Shown: piece by piece, positions 1 to 11,800 of the stretch
How the letters are laid out: each line of letters starts with the position of its first letter
Numbering within the stretch: position 1 is the stretch's first letter
Source: Penicillus capitatus
Lineage: Eukaryota > Chlorophyta
Length of the DNA stretch: 64,000 nucleotides
Reading direction: 5' to 3'
Assembly: GCA_965649825.1 (NCBI GenBank)
Contig: OZ287717.1
Span: 1 to 64,000, forward strand
Program-made: the position numbers and the translations under genes
The notes under the pieces: generated by a model
Told to the model about the DNA's origin: nothing
Databases searched by the model: none
The model's input: only the letters and a program-made list of their open reading frames with translations

Positions 1-1
1 G

Positions 2-328
2 ATGATTGGTGCACTGGTGTCTGACGTTGTTGACAGACCAACATCGGACGAACGATTCAGAGCACCATGGCAAGGTTGCCCTTGGAGAACAGCGGTAGGC
101 TTCCGTGGTCGTTAGCAGGATTGTTTGCTCAGTGCGTATGATGCGTCGCAGGTCGTCCATCTGGATGTCGATTCTCCCCGACTCCTTCATGGACTGTACT
201 CCCAAGAGCTAAACGGCTTGTGGGAACTGAAAGACATCGTTTGCAGCTCTGGTCGTTTCGAGCTCAACGACTACAATTCCTGGCTCCGTTGGCGCAACTC
301 GCGACTCTCTTTAGATCAGCGAATTTAA
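2..328 (+). CDS. Family-31 glycosyltransferase, C-terminal part (5' cut by window edge)
   Basis: Only the 3' end is present. Two exons (2-94, 152-328) join across a 57-nt GT-AG intron. The reading matches the end of the complete paralogue at 900-2613. The first exon carries D-M-I-G-A-L, the counterpart of its E-D-V-M-T-G-L. The last exon shares VHLD, then LNG-W, then NSWL-WRNSR near the C-terminus. By homology it is a beta-1,3-galactosyltransferase-like Golgi enzyme that adds a hexose to glycoprotein or glycolipid acceptors. The catalytic DxD lies upstream of the window, so activity cannot be judged. The two copies lie in tandem on the same strand, about 570 bp apart, which implies local duplication. 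Confidence 0.75.
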
Positions 329-899
329 TTTGAAACTCAAACACCCTCTTAAGACCACAATCAAATCCTTAGAATTTTAGCTACCCGTGTAAAGCAATAG
401 GTTGTCGATGTAAATAAGCAGGTGAACAAGTTCGGAATTGCTTGTTACCTTGTACCTGTACATAAAGAAGATCTTTAACACGGTGTTGAAAGATCTTCGG
501 TTTCGTCTTCATTAATCACCGCTGAAACTATACTCCCCATAAGATCGACTGGAAGATAGTAACAGCAGGTGTACCATGTCATAACCACTTTTTACTCATC
601 TGCAACGTGCGCAATCTATCGTGCTCCGTTGCTTGGGAACGACAGGAGGAACGTGAGCCTCACTGCCCTCTGTTGGTCGAGGTGGGAGACAGACGTAACC
701 TTCGATCTCCAAACACCGCGCCCAAAGCGTATGCAGCCTCGAGCCTGGCAGAGAAGAACGGACTGGCAATCGTTAGAAGAAGGACAGCGTGAGACTGTCG
801 AGTCTGCAGATACATCAGCTTTGAGGAACGTGCGAAGGAACGTTGTGCGTAAGCTTCAGATAGTAAGGGCTTCTGCTGTTTCGCTAAGTGCGGATACGG
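329..899. other. Intergenic spacer with one strong hairpin
   Basis: I see no supportable gene between the two glycosyltransferase copies. Open frames here lack homology features and run antisense to one another. The only clear structure is a near-perfect inverted repeat at 467-498 with 10-bp arms GAAGATCTTT and AAAGATCTTC around a short loop, 139 bp after the upstream stop codon. It may lie in the 3' UTR of the first gene. Function is not known. Confidence 0.5.
467..498. repeat. Hairpin-forming inverted repeat
   Basis: The arms GAAGATCTTT (467-476) and AAAGATCTTC (489-498) are exact reverse complements. The sequence between them can extend the stem by a few pairs with one bulge. The position downstream of a stop codon would suit a 3'-UTR or transcript-end element, but nothing else supports that role. 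Confidence 0.6.
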
Positions 900-2613
900 A
901 TGCCAGACAGAAAAAGAATTGGCATTGAGGGACGTGCACATCAGGACCACGGATGGAATCTCCGTCGACCATACTTGTTCTTGAATCTCTTTTCGATAGG
1001 CCTCTTCTGTGCTTCTTTGCTTCTCGTAACTTCTCGTACATGCGATCAGGTTTGTCTTCATGCTGAGCTTGATCAAATGTCCAACAGTTTGACGGAAACG
1101 ACTGTAGAGATCTGATACTGAATGTCACTGTCCGTGCCAGACGGAAGACAAAGGAGAACGTAATGCAGACAATGTTGTGAGAGAAGAACGCTTGAGAGAG
1201 GTGTCGAGTGGAAGGAGACATCGAGGACATGGTGAAGACAGTGGCATCAGGTACACTATCCGTGATCGGGCGACAGATGATGGAGAAGCAGCAGCAATGA
1301 CGCTGAAGAAGCCTGGCGAGGTATCAAGTACCGCAGTGTTTATCGATCATGTGGTTGCAGGTGTGCCAACCCGCATGTCAATGATACTTAATGAGACATG
1401 GAATGGCCATTCTTCAGGAAACAGAGTCGACTTCCGCAAAGCTCTACAGGCAAACTGCCAGTATGCTTCCGTCGAACATGTAAACTATGGAGAGATGGAA
1501 AGAAGAGAAGAAGCAGGTCGAGGATCTGCTGAAACAGAATGGTTTTCAAATGTGTTGTTATGTGTAGAGAAGGCAACTGATAACATCATCGCAGACACGG
1601 TTCGTCTGTTTATCGGCATTACCTCTGCCTGCTGCAGCGAAAAAAGCCGAAAGAGAAGGCAGATCATTCGCGAGACTTGGATGCAGGATGCCGTTACACA
1701 GGATAACGTGGAGATCAAGTTCTTTATTGGATATCCTGATCCATGTACGATAACCATACCAGGCCTTTCCAGTTGGTATTCCTGTGATTTTATGCCTAGC
1801 AGACGTGGACATGGCCTCCATGACACTGTTGGGAGATGAGATCAGTGAGTATGGAGACATTGTTGCCATTCGAGGTTCAGATGTGTACAACAACCTGACC
1901 AATAAGACGCTGGGAATCATGAAGTATATGCTTTCTGCGCCAGAAGGCTACACCCACTTGATGAAGACCGATGACGATGTTTACATAAGAGTTCGCAAAC
2001 TCGTCGAAACTCTGTCAGATGAATACGAGTCCCAGAACGGCGTCTACAGAGGACGCATGGAGATAACAGGCTTTGTACTGAGCAGAGATCCTGCTTCCAA
2101 GTGGCACTTCAGCTATGCTGAAATCAGCCAGCAGACAGAGAAAGAGCTTGATGGGACAGAGTATCTAGCAGGCTGGGGATATGTGTTGTCTCGTGATCTT
2201 GTTTTTCATGCGATGAAGAAGGTGTATGCATGGGATACGCATCAGCAACGCGCTCCGGCATGGCACAAGCGACTGAAAGGGTTAGAAGATGTGATGACAG
2301 GTCTGCTCATGAGAGATATCGTTGAGCATCCGCAGACAGATGCCCATTTCAAACCAGCACACATGCGTTGTACCAATTACACCATTGTATGCGTTCTCAA
2401 TTCTCTTATCTTCAGTTGTGATTCGGCTTACAGGTTGTTCACTTGGATATGGACGCGCCTTTGATGCTGAAAGCGCTTCATGAGATGGATCTGAACGGCG
2501 TTTGGGATAAGAAGACCATCACATGTCATTCCGGAGATTTCACTGAGGATGATCCAAACAGCTGGCTTGCTTGGCGTAATTCTCGGGTGGGCGATGGACA
2601 AAAAATCATTTGA
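900..2613 (+). CDS. Family-31 glycosyltransferase (beta-1,3-galactosyltransferase-like)
   Basis: Four exons (900-1103, 1141-1744, 1803-2386, 2434-2613) give 523 codons in frame. The N-terminus has a single hydrophobic anchor at about residues 25-44, the type II topology of Golgi glycosyltransferases, followed by a charged stem. The catalytic part carries the family landmarks in order: R-R-Q-I-I-R-E-T-W, F-F-I-G, the metal-binding DDDVY, and E-D-V-M-T-G near the C-terminus. The first intron is only 37 nt and joins a frame that is open on both sides. The ATG at 900 is chosen because it directly precedes the anchor. The likely reaction is beta-1,3 transfer of a hexose from a UDP-sugar in the Golgi lumen; donor and acceptor cannot be read from sequence. 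Confidence 0.85.
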
Positions 2614-3543
2614 AATACAGTAAGGAGGCAAAAACAGCGAAAGAACAAGCCAGTACATAGCCCCAATAACGAGGTAGAGTCTCGTGGATACGATACGTGC
2701 ACGGGATATGTATAGATGACCTTACAATGACATGATTCTGCTCATCGCACATGTGGGCGAATAGAGTTTTTGAGTGCTCTGTGAAATGGACGTTCTCCTG
2801 AAGACTCTGGCGATGTCGTCAGAAATTGCCCGAGATCTCTAGCGGTGTGTTAAGCATTCTCTTGGAGACGACTGAGGCGTTCCACGCATGCAACAAACTG
2901 ACGGTAGATCTGCAATGGATTAGCTGACTGCTTCTTGTTACGAAGTTGTAACTTTTACAGATATTCACAGATAACACGGTGGTCTACGACCTTTTACGCT
3001 CACGATCGAGAACGCGATATCAGCAAGCAGCAAGAGAGTAGACAAGTAGACGCTTCTCCATGTCCTGAAGTTCCACGCGCAGAACACTCGGTTAGTGAGA
3101 TCGGCCGTTTCTCGAGTACACGTTTGTTCAGTCATTAGCCCTCGAAAACACTACTCCAATGCGAACCTCAAAGTGGCCAGAGAGTTAGCTGTGAGGTGAC
3201 AAAACTAAGCGGCGACGAGGAATCGTCATTTTTGACGATAGCATTCACTCTACGTGGGAAAGACACTTCTTCGAATACAATGGTTAAGCACATGTGTCTA
3301 ACAGATGGCCAAACATGTCGAGCAGAAAGCTCTCATGGCCGTTCAAGGCGTACACATAACGGTTGCTGTGTTAAGAAGTGTCCCGTCACTTTTTTTGAGA
3401 TATCCACGTCGGTTTCTTACAAAGGAGTTAACTTTGCACGAAGTCTGCTTCGAGGTTAGAGACCCTATGTTACCAGCGTCACCGAAGAAGCGCCTCCTGC
3501 TTACGCAGAAAGACAAAGAAAGAATCTCAAGCAAAGGATTGCT
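2614..3543. other. Convergent intergenic region, no gene seen
   Basis: This spacer separates the 3' ends of the glycosyltransferase (plus) and the WD40-TRP gene (minus). Short open frames are present on both strands, but none has a recognisable domain, plausible splice partners or a consistent start. It probably holds the two 3' UTRs. Confidence 0.5.
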
Positions 3544-6500
3544 TCATGACACATGAGCCATCGCTCTCTTCAGTTCCTCGACGGAATCCCTGATCTGCTG
3601 GATCTCCTTCTTTACACGGTGTTCGCTTTCTGCCATTCTCTTCCTGTGATGATGGCAAAAGAGTGTCATCACACATGTCAATCTCATGTAGAGGACTTAC
3701 TCAACGACGTTCTCGAATGCTTTTATCTTTCCAGTCCATGTGTCAAGCTCTTGCGGCTTTTCCAGTGGTACCAAAGCGTGGAGATATGTCCCAATCTTAT
3801 TCCTGTTAGAACACAATGGCCATAGAACGTCACATCAAACGAGCTCTGTCCATACTCAAGCTCCTCGATTTCATCGTCTGACAGGCCAGCTTCAAAATCA
3901 TCAATGACGATTGCCTTCCCTTTCAAAAATTCTGCCTCCTCCTCACTGCGGACTCTGTCAAAACTGTCGCCCATGATACCAATAAGGAGATTCAACAACA
4001 TGATCATCATGATAAACATATACAAGACGAAGAAAGCTGTTGTAAACCAAGAAACAGATTTCGCCTCTCGAAAAACCTACAGCAGCAAATGATGACGGTG
4101 CAGGGAGGTCGGTAGGTGAAGGGTGATAATACATCGAGGTCGAAGTCTCCCAGAACGGCAACATAGGCCAACAGCATGGATGATCTCACTTCCCCAAAAT
4201 CATGCTCCAGCTCATCCGAATGGCGAAACATGACATTAAATGCCACTGCGAATCCAAACAGGATCATCAGCATCAGAACGAAGAAGATCAATATATCCAA
4301 CACGACTTCTCTGATGGCCAACACCAATGGACCAGAACTTCGAAATGCCTGAAGAAAATAGAGGATCTATAGACACAAAGCAGGGGTCACAGTCGACACT
4401 GAACGAGCAAGGAGGTACGCACCTTGAAGGAAAGAAGCAAACAGTCGATGGCCACACAGATACTGAGGACATGGTCAAATGTCCCGTAGTTGTTGACTGC
4501 CAAGATATGCATGACGGTTAATGGAAACATCAACCCATAGGAGATCATTTCCATCCAGTTCCACTGAGATTGCAGATAGTGGAGACGACCAGTGTTGACT
4601 TCATTAAAGGCAGCTTTGGAGTCTTTCATGTATCTTCTCAGTTGAGTGATTTCGCCTTTGATATTCCACAGACCGAGAACGACAGATATCAGCAATGGAA
4701 TCATAATGAGATATGCTTTTGTCTTTCCACAATTGCCGAGGTTTGTAATTCTTCCAAGCAAAACGGAATAAACGATGAAACAGACAAGGAGAACGAGATA
4801 TGCAATGAATTCATTGATGCACATCTTGCGTCCGTATGCTTCCCACTTGAATGCAATGGCCCAGCGCATGATGTGACATTTGAATACTTGAGATGGAGCC
4901 CTCAGCATGAGCAAGTGACGAATAATGCCGCGCATGCCGACTTGAGCAACATCTTTCACCAGCACGAACTTTCCTTCGGCGGTCACTTCTGCCAACCGTT
5001 TTCCATGGATCGTCTCAGCCTTCACATGATGTCCCATAGATTTCCATAGTTGCATCACCTTCGCAGCCGGTTTCGGATTCCAACTCATATCATTGTGGTC
5101 TGTCCCCACAAGATATGCATCCGTTTCGAAGATCTTTGCCGCGACAGGGGCTGTCCCAAGTGAGGCAATCAGCATGTCCGATTCCATCAGTTTCAAGAAA
5201 AGGGCTGGAAATGTCATGTAGAGAGTGGACAATGCACTTCGAATAATGGATGCTGTGGCATGGACAGTCGTGGCTTGATGGATAAGTCGAGTCAGGTGGT
5301 CCCACACGAGCTCAGAAGAACGCATATCGATGGCCCACTGCAAAACGTTCGTCCTTACAGTCTCTCCCGACTCGGCAGATTCTTCATTCCAGAACAGGTT
5401 AATCGGAATTCCTTCCTTCTTTCCGAGCTCATAGAATGCATCGATCCATGAAGACATGCGATTTGTCAACGAATGCTGAAACAGAGATTTGTTTTCAGAA
5501 TCTGGATGATTTAGTAACGGCCACGAAAAATCTGCAATCAGCCTAGAACGAAGAAAGATCTGGTGTTGTGCGTTCAGTGAATTGGCCTTGCCTGTTCACA
5601 GTATTGGGGTCTCTGGTTTTTCTGGTTACCTTGAGGCGGTGGTAGTCAGGAATGCTTCCTTCGATGGCGTATGGCGTCAACACAACGAGCACGTCGTAAA
5701 GGCTCGTTTCATCTCTCTTCGTTGGGAAGATGCTTCTCATGACGATGATGCGACCATCTCCGGAGACATCGAAGAGTGGTTCACTTCCTGATGTGTCTAG
5801 GTTATCAGGTATCCTTCTGCACTGTCTCTTTTCGTGCGTATCATAGATACTGAGACCTTTCTGTGGAGTACCGTCATTCCTATGCTCTGAAGCAACGACG
5901 AGCCATCTGGTGTCGCCAGAGAGCCACACGTAATTGTTAATGCCTTGCTTCAGATTTCTGATGTAGGGCATCAATTTTTTGCTCGTCGTTCCTGGCTTCA
6001 GGTATACACGTTTTTTGCGTTCTGAATCCCAGCCAATCAAGATCATGCTTCCATCAATGGACACTTCATACTCGTCTGTGTCGTCGAAGAAGAACTGGGC
6101 ACTGTCGTCTGATTCAGCAGCGACGATCTCACGGGCCCTTGGAATGCTAAGGTTGTAATTGACACTTTGGATGATCTCCTTCCGATGCAGATCGATGACC
6201 TGAGCGGTTTGTGTTCCAAGAACGACAGCCCGGTTTCGATCACCATTCAATTTGACTCCCAGGGACTGATTTACACTTAAGGGAATCCTGTCAACCAGTC
6301 TGTCGACAGTTGGATCGAACCAGCAAACACTGCCTTTGAACTGAAGACAAAAACAGACCAGCTGGTCAGGTCTGTCTGGCATGTTGACAAAGAAGATCCG
6401 ATTGAAGACGTCTTCGTGCGAACGCGAAACGATTTTGTAATGGCGGTCATCTTGGAAATGATGAAGTTGTATGGAAGGATCCCAAGTGGCCGATTGAACG

Positions 6501-8598
6501 TTGGCCACAGCAATGGTGTTATCGACGAAGATGTATGCGACAACGGCGCCATCACTGGATAGAGTGTAATCTTTTGGAATTCTTCTGAATCCAGATGCGG
6601 CAGACAGAAATCCTTGTGTTCCAGATTTTGGAAGGCCATGCTTGTTGACGTGCAGGAAAGCTGGTCCGAACCTTGTGCAGATGGACGAAACGTTGTTGGG
6701 CTTCGCTTCGCCACTCAACATCATGGTGGATCCGTCATCTGAGAGGCGGAGAGAGCTGTACGTCACATAGTTCTCTCCTGAGTTCTGTACGTGTTCCATC
6801 TGGAATCCTCTCTCTTTCTGGAGAAATGCCGGAACAAAGGCAATCATTTTGTCTTGGCCAATGAGCATCAGTTTGGTTCCTGAAGGATCGAATGCAATGG
6901 TTTTCAGTGTACTGATGGTGAGAGGATTTGGATCTCCGGGTCTCGGATTCATGAGATTGGCTGGCAGATCTAGTTTTGCCACGGGAATGGCACCATCACG
7001 AGACCACAGGAAACCACTGTTTCCTTCGCTGGAGTAGAAGGCGATCCATTTCTTGTCGGGAGAGATGCTCATCTTGATCAAACTTCTCTCGACGATCAAC
7101 TCATTGTGCCCCCAGTAAAAGCTCATCACCTCTGGAACATTCAAGTACTGTCGCTTTCCAACCAGCGTCGTTTTGTAAAGTGTGCCAGTGTCAAACTGCA
7201 GCAGGACTGCTTGTAGCTTAGAACTCCAGATGTGGATAATGATATTGGATTCGTCTGATTCTGCAAAGCAGATGGCAAGGACAGTTTCTTTGTTGTCACT
7301 ATTCTGAATCGGCGAAACTATTTCAACTTGGAAAATTGTGTCATTTTCTTCCATCTGAAGACGAATGTGAGGTCTCGTGGCAATCTGTTTTTTGTCTTGA
7401 ACGAGCGTCGTTGTCTTCCAGACACAGATATCCGCTTTGCCAGCCATGGAAGAGCCATTGGTCCATCCAATGACAAACTTCCCTCCCTCTCCCCAACTTC
7501 CCATTCGACAAGGAAGTTGTCGGCCTCTTGATTCAGTTCCATCAAAACGGATCGCGGGCCACACTTCCACAGATCTCTCCAGCTGAGCAGCCGTGGCGAC
7601 TTCAGGGTGACGAGGAGGCGCATAGACAACTAACAAGCTGCTGCCATTATCTGACAGACAATAACGACTGATAAGACTTCTTCCTTTGGCTGTCACGCAA
7701 GCGGACTCCACGACTCGGTTGATCTGTCTGCTAAGGAAGATAGACGAACTATTGACAAAGCTCTTTTGATCCGTTTTTGTGCTGATGGCTTGAGCGACGA
7801 CGATTCCATCTGCGGAGATTGTTGGTGCCCAGATGTTGGCCGAGGTCGAATCCGGATCCCTCGCCATACCGATCGCAAGATCCTTGTCCTCCACAAAACA
7901 GTGTTCTTGAATCTCGTAAACAGATGGAAGCACCCAGCAGAAGTCTCTCTCGTCGTTTAAAGAGAATTGCTCGCACTGTCCAAGGATATCACAGTAGACG
8001 ATATCACTCTCAGAGTCTGCCAGAAATTGAACACATCCCACAGATTGTCTGCTGGCCGTCCTGCGCTTTTTGACCAGATGGAAGTTGTCTGTTCCCCAGA
8101 CATGAATTCTTCCCTTGTTATCTCCAGCAACGAGCAGTTTTCCGTTCTTTGATAAAGCATGGCAGGTAAAGTTGCAAGGAATTGCTTTTTCACTCGATGT
8201 CTGAGCATCATCGTCTTTGTCCGGTTCCAAGACAAACGCAGGCACACCATTGATTAATTCGAACTCGTCCATGAAAGAGAGTGTCGTCTGCGCAATACGT
8301 CCTCCTACAAGGAAACCCAAGAATATTAAGTATGAGTCTCTCAAAATGGCAAACAAACAAGAGGTGCTCATTGTCGCGTGCATGAATATAACTTACTCTC
8401 TCCTCGCAATGCGTCTTGTGGATCAAACGATAAAACACTTCCGATATTTGCAGAGGACATCACGTGCGTCGGAGAAGTCGAAGTGGAGCCTCTCATTCTG
8501 CTCGGTCCTGCTCGACGCGCGGCAGCCGAATTTCCTTCATTGACTTGAAGGAGAGGAGCATGGATGCCGACGACATCGTCGTCCCCTTCGGTACGCAT
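3544..8598 (-). CDS. WD40 beta-propeller fused to a TRP-type cation channel
   Basis: Seven exons, read on the minus strand (8598-8397, 8304-5630, 5586-4423, 4348-4133, 4076-3856, 3802-3701, 3643-3544), sum to exactly 1560 codons. Residues 1-90 are a polar N-terminal tail. Residues about 95-955 form a long WD40-like region with repeated G-x-W blades such as GRIHVWG. The rest is an ion-transport domain: first membrane span near residue 1220, then further spans, the TRP-typical AFRSSGPL, a pore region before MIMLLNLLIGIMGDSF, and a C-terminal helix rich in E, K and R that looks like a coiled coil. The join between the two halves depends on a 43-nt intron (5587-5629) with an AAG acceptor. Without it the propeller frame stops at 5543. 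The alternative is two adjacent genes, but the channel half then lacks a good start. It is probably a plasma- or endomembrane cation channel with a cytosolic propeller. Confidence 0.8.
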
Positions 8599-8801
8599 TT
8601 ATGCAACGACGCGAGAAGACGCCCACAAGTCAGTAAGTCCGTTGGTCCTATAACCGTATCAACCAGAGGCGACAGGGAGTGCATGCCGATTTCATCGTAG
8701 ATTCTTGCTGACGATGAGTCAGTCCATTGATACTCGTGATTCGCAGACATGGTCGAGTCATCTTCCCTTTCTCTCGTTATCGTTGCTTCAACGATTTCCG
8801 C
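8599..8801. promoter_or_regulatory. Shared bidirectional promoter region
   Basis: Only 203 bp separate the divergent start codons of the WD40-TRP gene (minus) and the NACHT-WD40 gene (plus). Both 5' UTRs and both core promoters must lie here or inside the genes. I see no TATA box. The compact spacing suggests coupled expression, which is inference. Confidence 0.5.
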
Positions 8802-11800
8802 ATGTCTAGTGGAGGAGGACCCAGTCAACTGCCAAGCGGCGATTCAACGGACGTCCTTTTGAAGGACAGGGTTGTTGAAATTCTCGTCGATGCTTTGAAC
8901 CCCGGTGGACGAGTAGAGACTCTCAGGCGATTTGTGAACTACTACTTCGCTCACGAGAAAAAGAAAGAGAGTTTAGAGATAACTTCAGCGGAACTGACGT
9001 CTATCTACGATAAGGCCAAAATCTCGATTACTCAGAATGTCATTGCCAATCGACGACGCATCAAGAAGCTGTATTCCTCGAGAAATTTGAAAGACGAGAC
9101 AGAAATATGTGCGACGCATAGAGCGCATGGAAAACCACAAGGTACCCGTGGATGGGTAGATGGATGGCTTACGACATATCCTTCCGATGCGCATGTTGAT
9201 CTCCAACTGGATTCGCCTATGGTCGTGACACGAATGATGGTCTATGCTGTTAATGTGAAAGCCAGTCCAACCTCGATGGAACTCTACGCCAAAGATGAAG
9301 CAACAAACGAGTGGTCTCTCGTCAGAGGATTCAATCTTCGCCGCCGAGACTATGAAGGATCGCATGGCGTACACGAGTACAACAAATTTGAGATGTTCTA
9401 CGTGTTAGGGCATGCATCGAATCAACAAGAGTACAGCAAAGACAACTGGGAAGTGCATCCACTGAGTGGACCTGGAGAGACGACCGCAGGGAGTCCAGAT
9501 CATTATATGAGCTCCAAGTACTGGAGGTGGAGAATTGTTGATTCGAACGGCGCTGGATACGTCGGCATCAACAACTTTATTCTCTATGGTCGTGAACCAG
9601 GCATTCCTGCTCCGACGAATGTCCAGGCTGAAGCGTTTGAGACGGGGGCCAAGATCCGATGGGATACAGTGAGAGACAGCTCGAACATTTCCCTCTTCCA
9701 TGTGATAGCCCATCCTGGATCGATGACTCATCACTCAAATGGAAGCTTTTATGAATCGTGTGCCGGAACAGAATCTCGGTTTTTGTTTCCGGACCTCTGT
9801 CCTGGAAATTCCTACCAGTTTCAAGTTGTTGCTGTGGATGCGGAAGGCAACGAAGGCATACCATCCAAAGCATCCAATATCATCACTGTTGCTCAGCGGA
9901 CGCCACACAAAAAGGACACGTCTTTTCAACAAATCTCTTCCAGAGAGTTGGCTGATGATGCGGCAAAGCGCTCTCTTGGAGAATATCAATCACTCTACGG
10001 ACTAGGCACGACACTATTGCCTCAGTTACAACTCAAGATTGATGCTGTTGTGTATCTGTAGAGTACGAGTCGTTAGAGATTCCATCTGATGACACGGATT
10101 TCTTGGATTCTGATGTCGTCTTTCATCGACTTGTCTGTGGGAATTTTGCAGCTGCAGATAAGCTGTCGACTTCAAACAAGGTAACCCTTTATATCTCCGG
10201 AAGCTTGGAAGACACTCACGTTGAGCGCAAATACGTTAACCAGTATGTGATCCCAAAAATGGAACTGTGGTGCAATGCACACGGATACGATTTCTTTGGC
10301 GTGGATCTGCGCTGGGGAACAACATCTGAAATCACGGACGATCACAAGACCTATACCATTCATATGGAAGAGCTTCAAAAGGCCTATTCCAATTCTTCCA
10401 TCACTCTGTTCTACTTCATCAGCGGAGAGCGATATGGATCCGTCCTCTTGCCACCAGAGATCACTCAGGCGGACAGAGAAGCTATACGCGCGGAGCTTAA
10501 GGACTCTGTAAGATGGGTTCTGGATGCCACATACTACTTGGACGAGAATGGAGATCCTCCAGTGTATCGTTTGCAGAACATCTCGCAGATTGAGAATCTC
10601 GCTAAACACTCTTTCTGGGACAAGAAAGGTGTGAACCGTCTGAAGTATAGATGTTCAGCAAAGTTCTTTGCGTCCAGGTTGGAGAGGTATCCATTCTTTG
10701 CTGAAAGAGATTATGACGGTTATGCTGAAGTGCCAGTCTATCAGTGAAGAATTGAAGGCATGGCAGCCTTCCTTGGCTATGGCCGAATGCGACTATGCAC
10801 TGGAAGCCACTGCATCCAGTAGGTATTGGGAAGTATTGAATGCTGTCTATGGATTTCTCTCTCAGGCAGCCGGAACAAGTTTCTCTGTGCTCGGAGAACA
10901 TTGACGAATCTTTACCAAGCAATGGAATCGGAGAGAGATCTTCCTTTTGATCAACAGAAAGCCAAAGAAATGGGTTGCGTCGATGTTGTGGAACGTCGTG
11001 CCGTACATGATCTTCGAACCAAACTCGAAAGCGATCCAAACGTCATAACCTTCCCTTACAGTTTTGATTGGAAGAAAGATGGTATCGATATCAGTAGAGA
11101 GGATGCAGCCATGAAACAGCTTTGTTCCCGTCTCTGCAAAGTGCGTGGATATCTCCTTGACAATCCATACATATATCTTCAGTGTGGATTTCTTACTAGG
11201 ATGCTAAGAAGCTCATCAAGGAGGAATTTGATAAGAGACAAATCTTCAGCGAGGATGAACAGGAAATGGTACACCATGTAACATTTGTGAAGAAGCGTGC
11301 GGAATCGTTCTTTGGACGTGAGTCTCTCATCCGATCAGCCATGGCCACTATTGCTGCCACTGATGGGAAGATTACTGTTCTACACGGCGTCTCTGGAGCA
11401 GGCAAGACATCTCTATGTATGATTCCATGGATCTAGCTGCTTGTGTTTGTCAGGAAAGACATCGGTCATGTGCGTGTGTGCTATGAAAGCAAGACTCTAT
11501 CTACCCGTCGATGCCGTTGTCATTGTCCGGCTTTGTGGCACGTCGCCCCAATCCTCATCAGCAAAGGGAATTCTGAAATCGCTCTGCCTTCAGATAAACA
11601 AAGCCACACATGCAGAGGTCGTATCTGTCACGATCTTGTAAGAACTGACTTGATGCGAGTGCAGGATGCAACGATCCCAGATGCCTTTGACGAGTTGGTC
11701 GAGCATTTCCATGAATTATTAGAGACCACTGCTGAGACAGTCCCACTTGCTATTTTCATCGACAGTCTCGATCAGCTGTCCGATGAAGATGCAGGTCGAA

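Noticed and set aside
660-1230. Minus-strand frames of 124 and 138 codons upstream of the second glycosyltransferase
   Set aside because: They overlap each other and the glycosyltransferase's first exon, without recognisable content.
4570-5049. Plus-strand frame of 159 codons opposite the TRP channel exon
   Set aside because: It lies wholly antisense to a well-supported coding exon and shows no domain.
10687-10744. Broken NACHT gene around 10740
   Set aside because: A 58-nt intron (10687-10744) and a 47-nt intron (10819-10865) reconcile all three frames, so the gene is intact.
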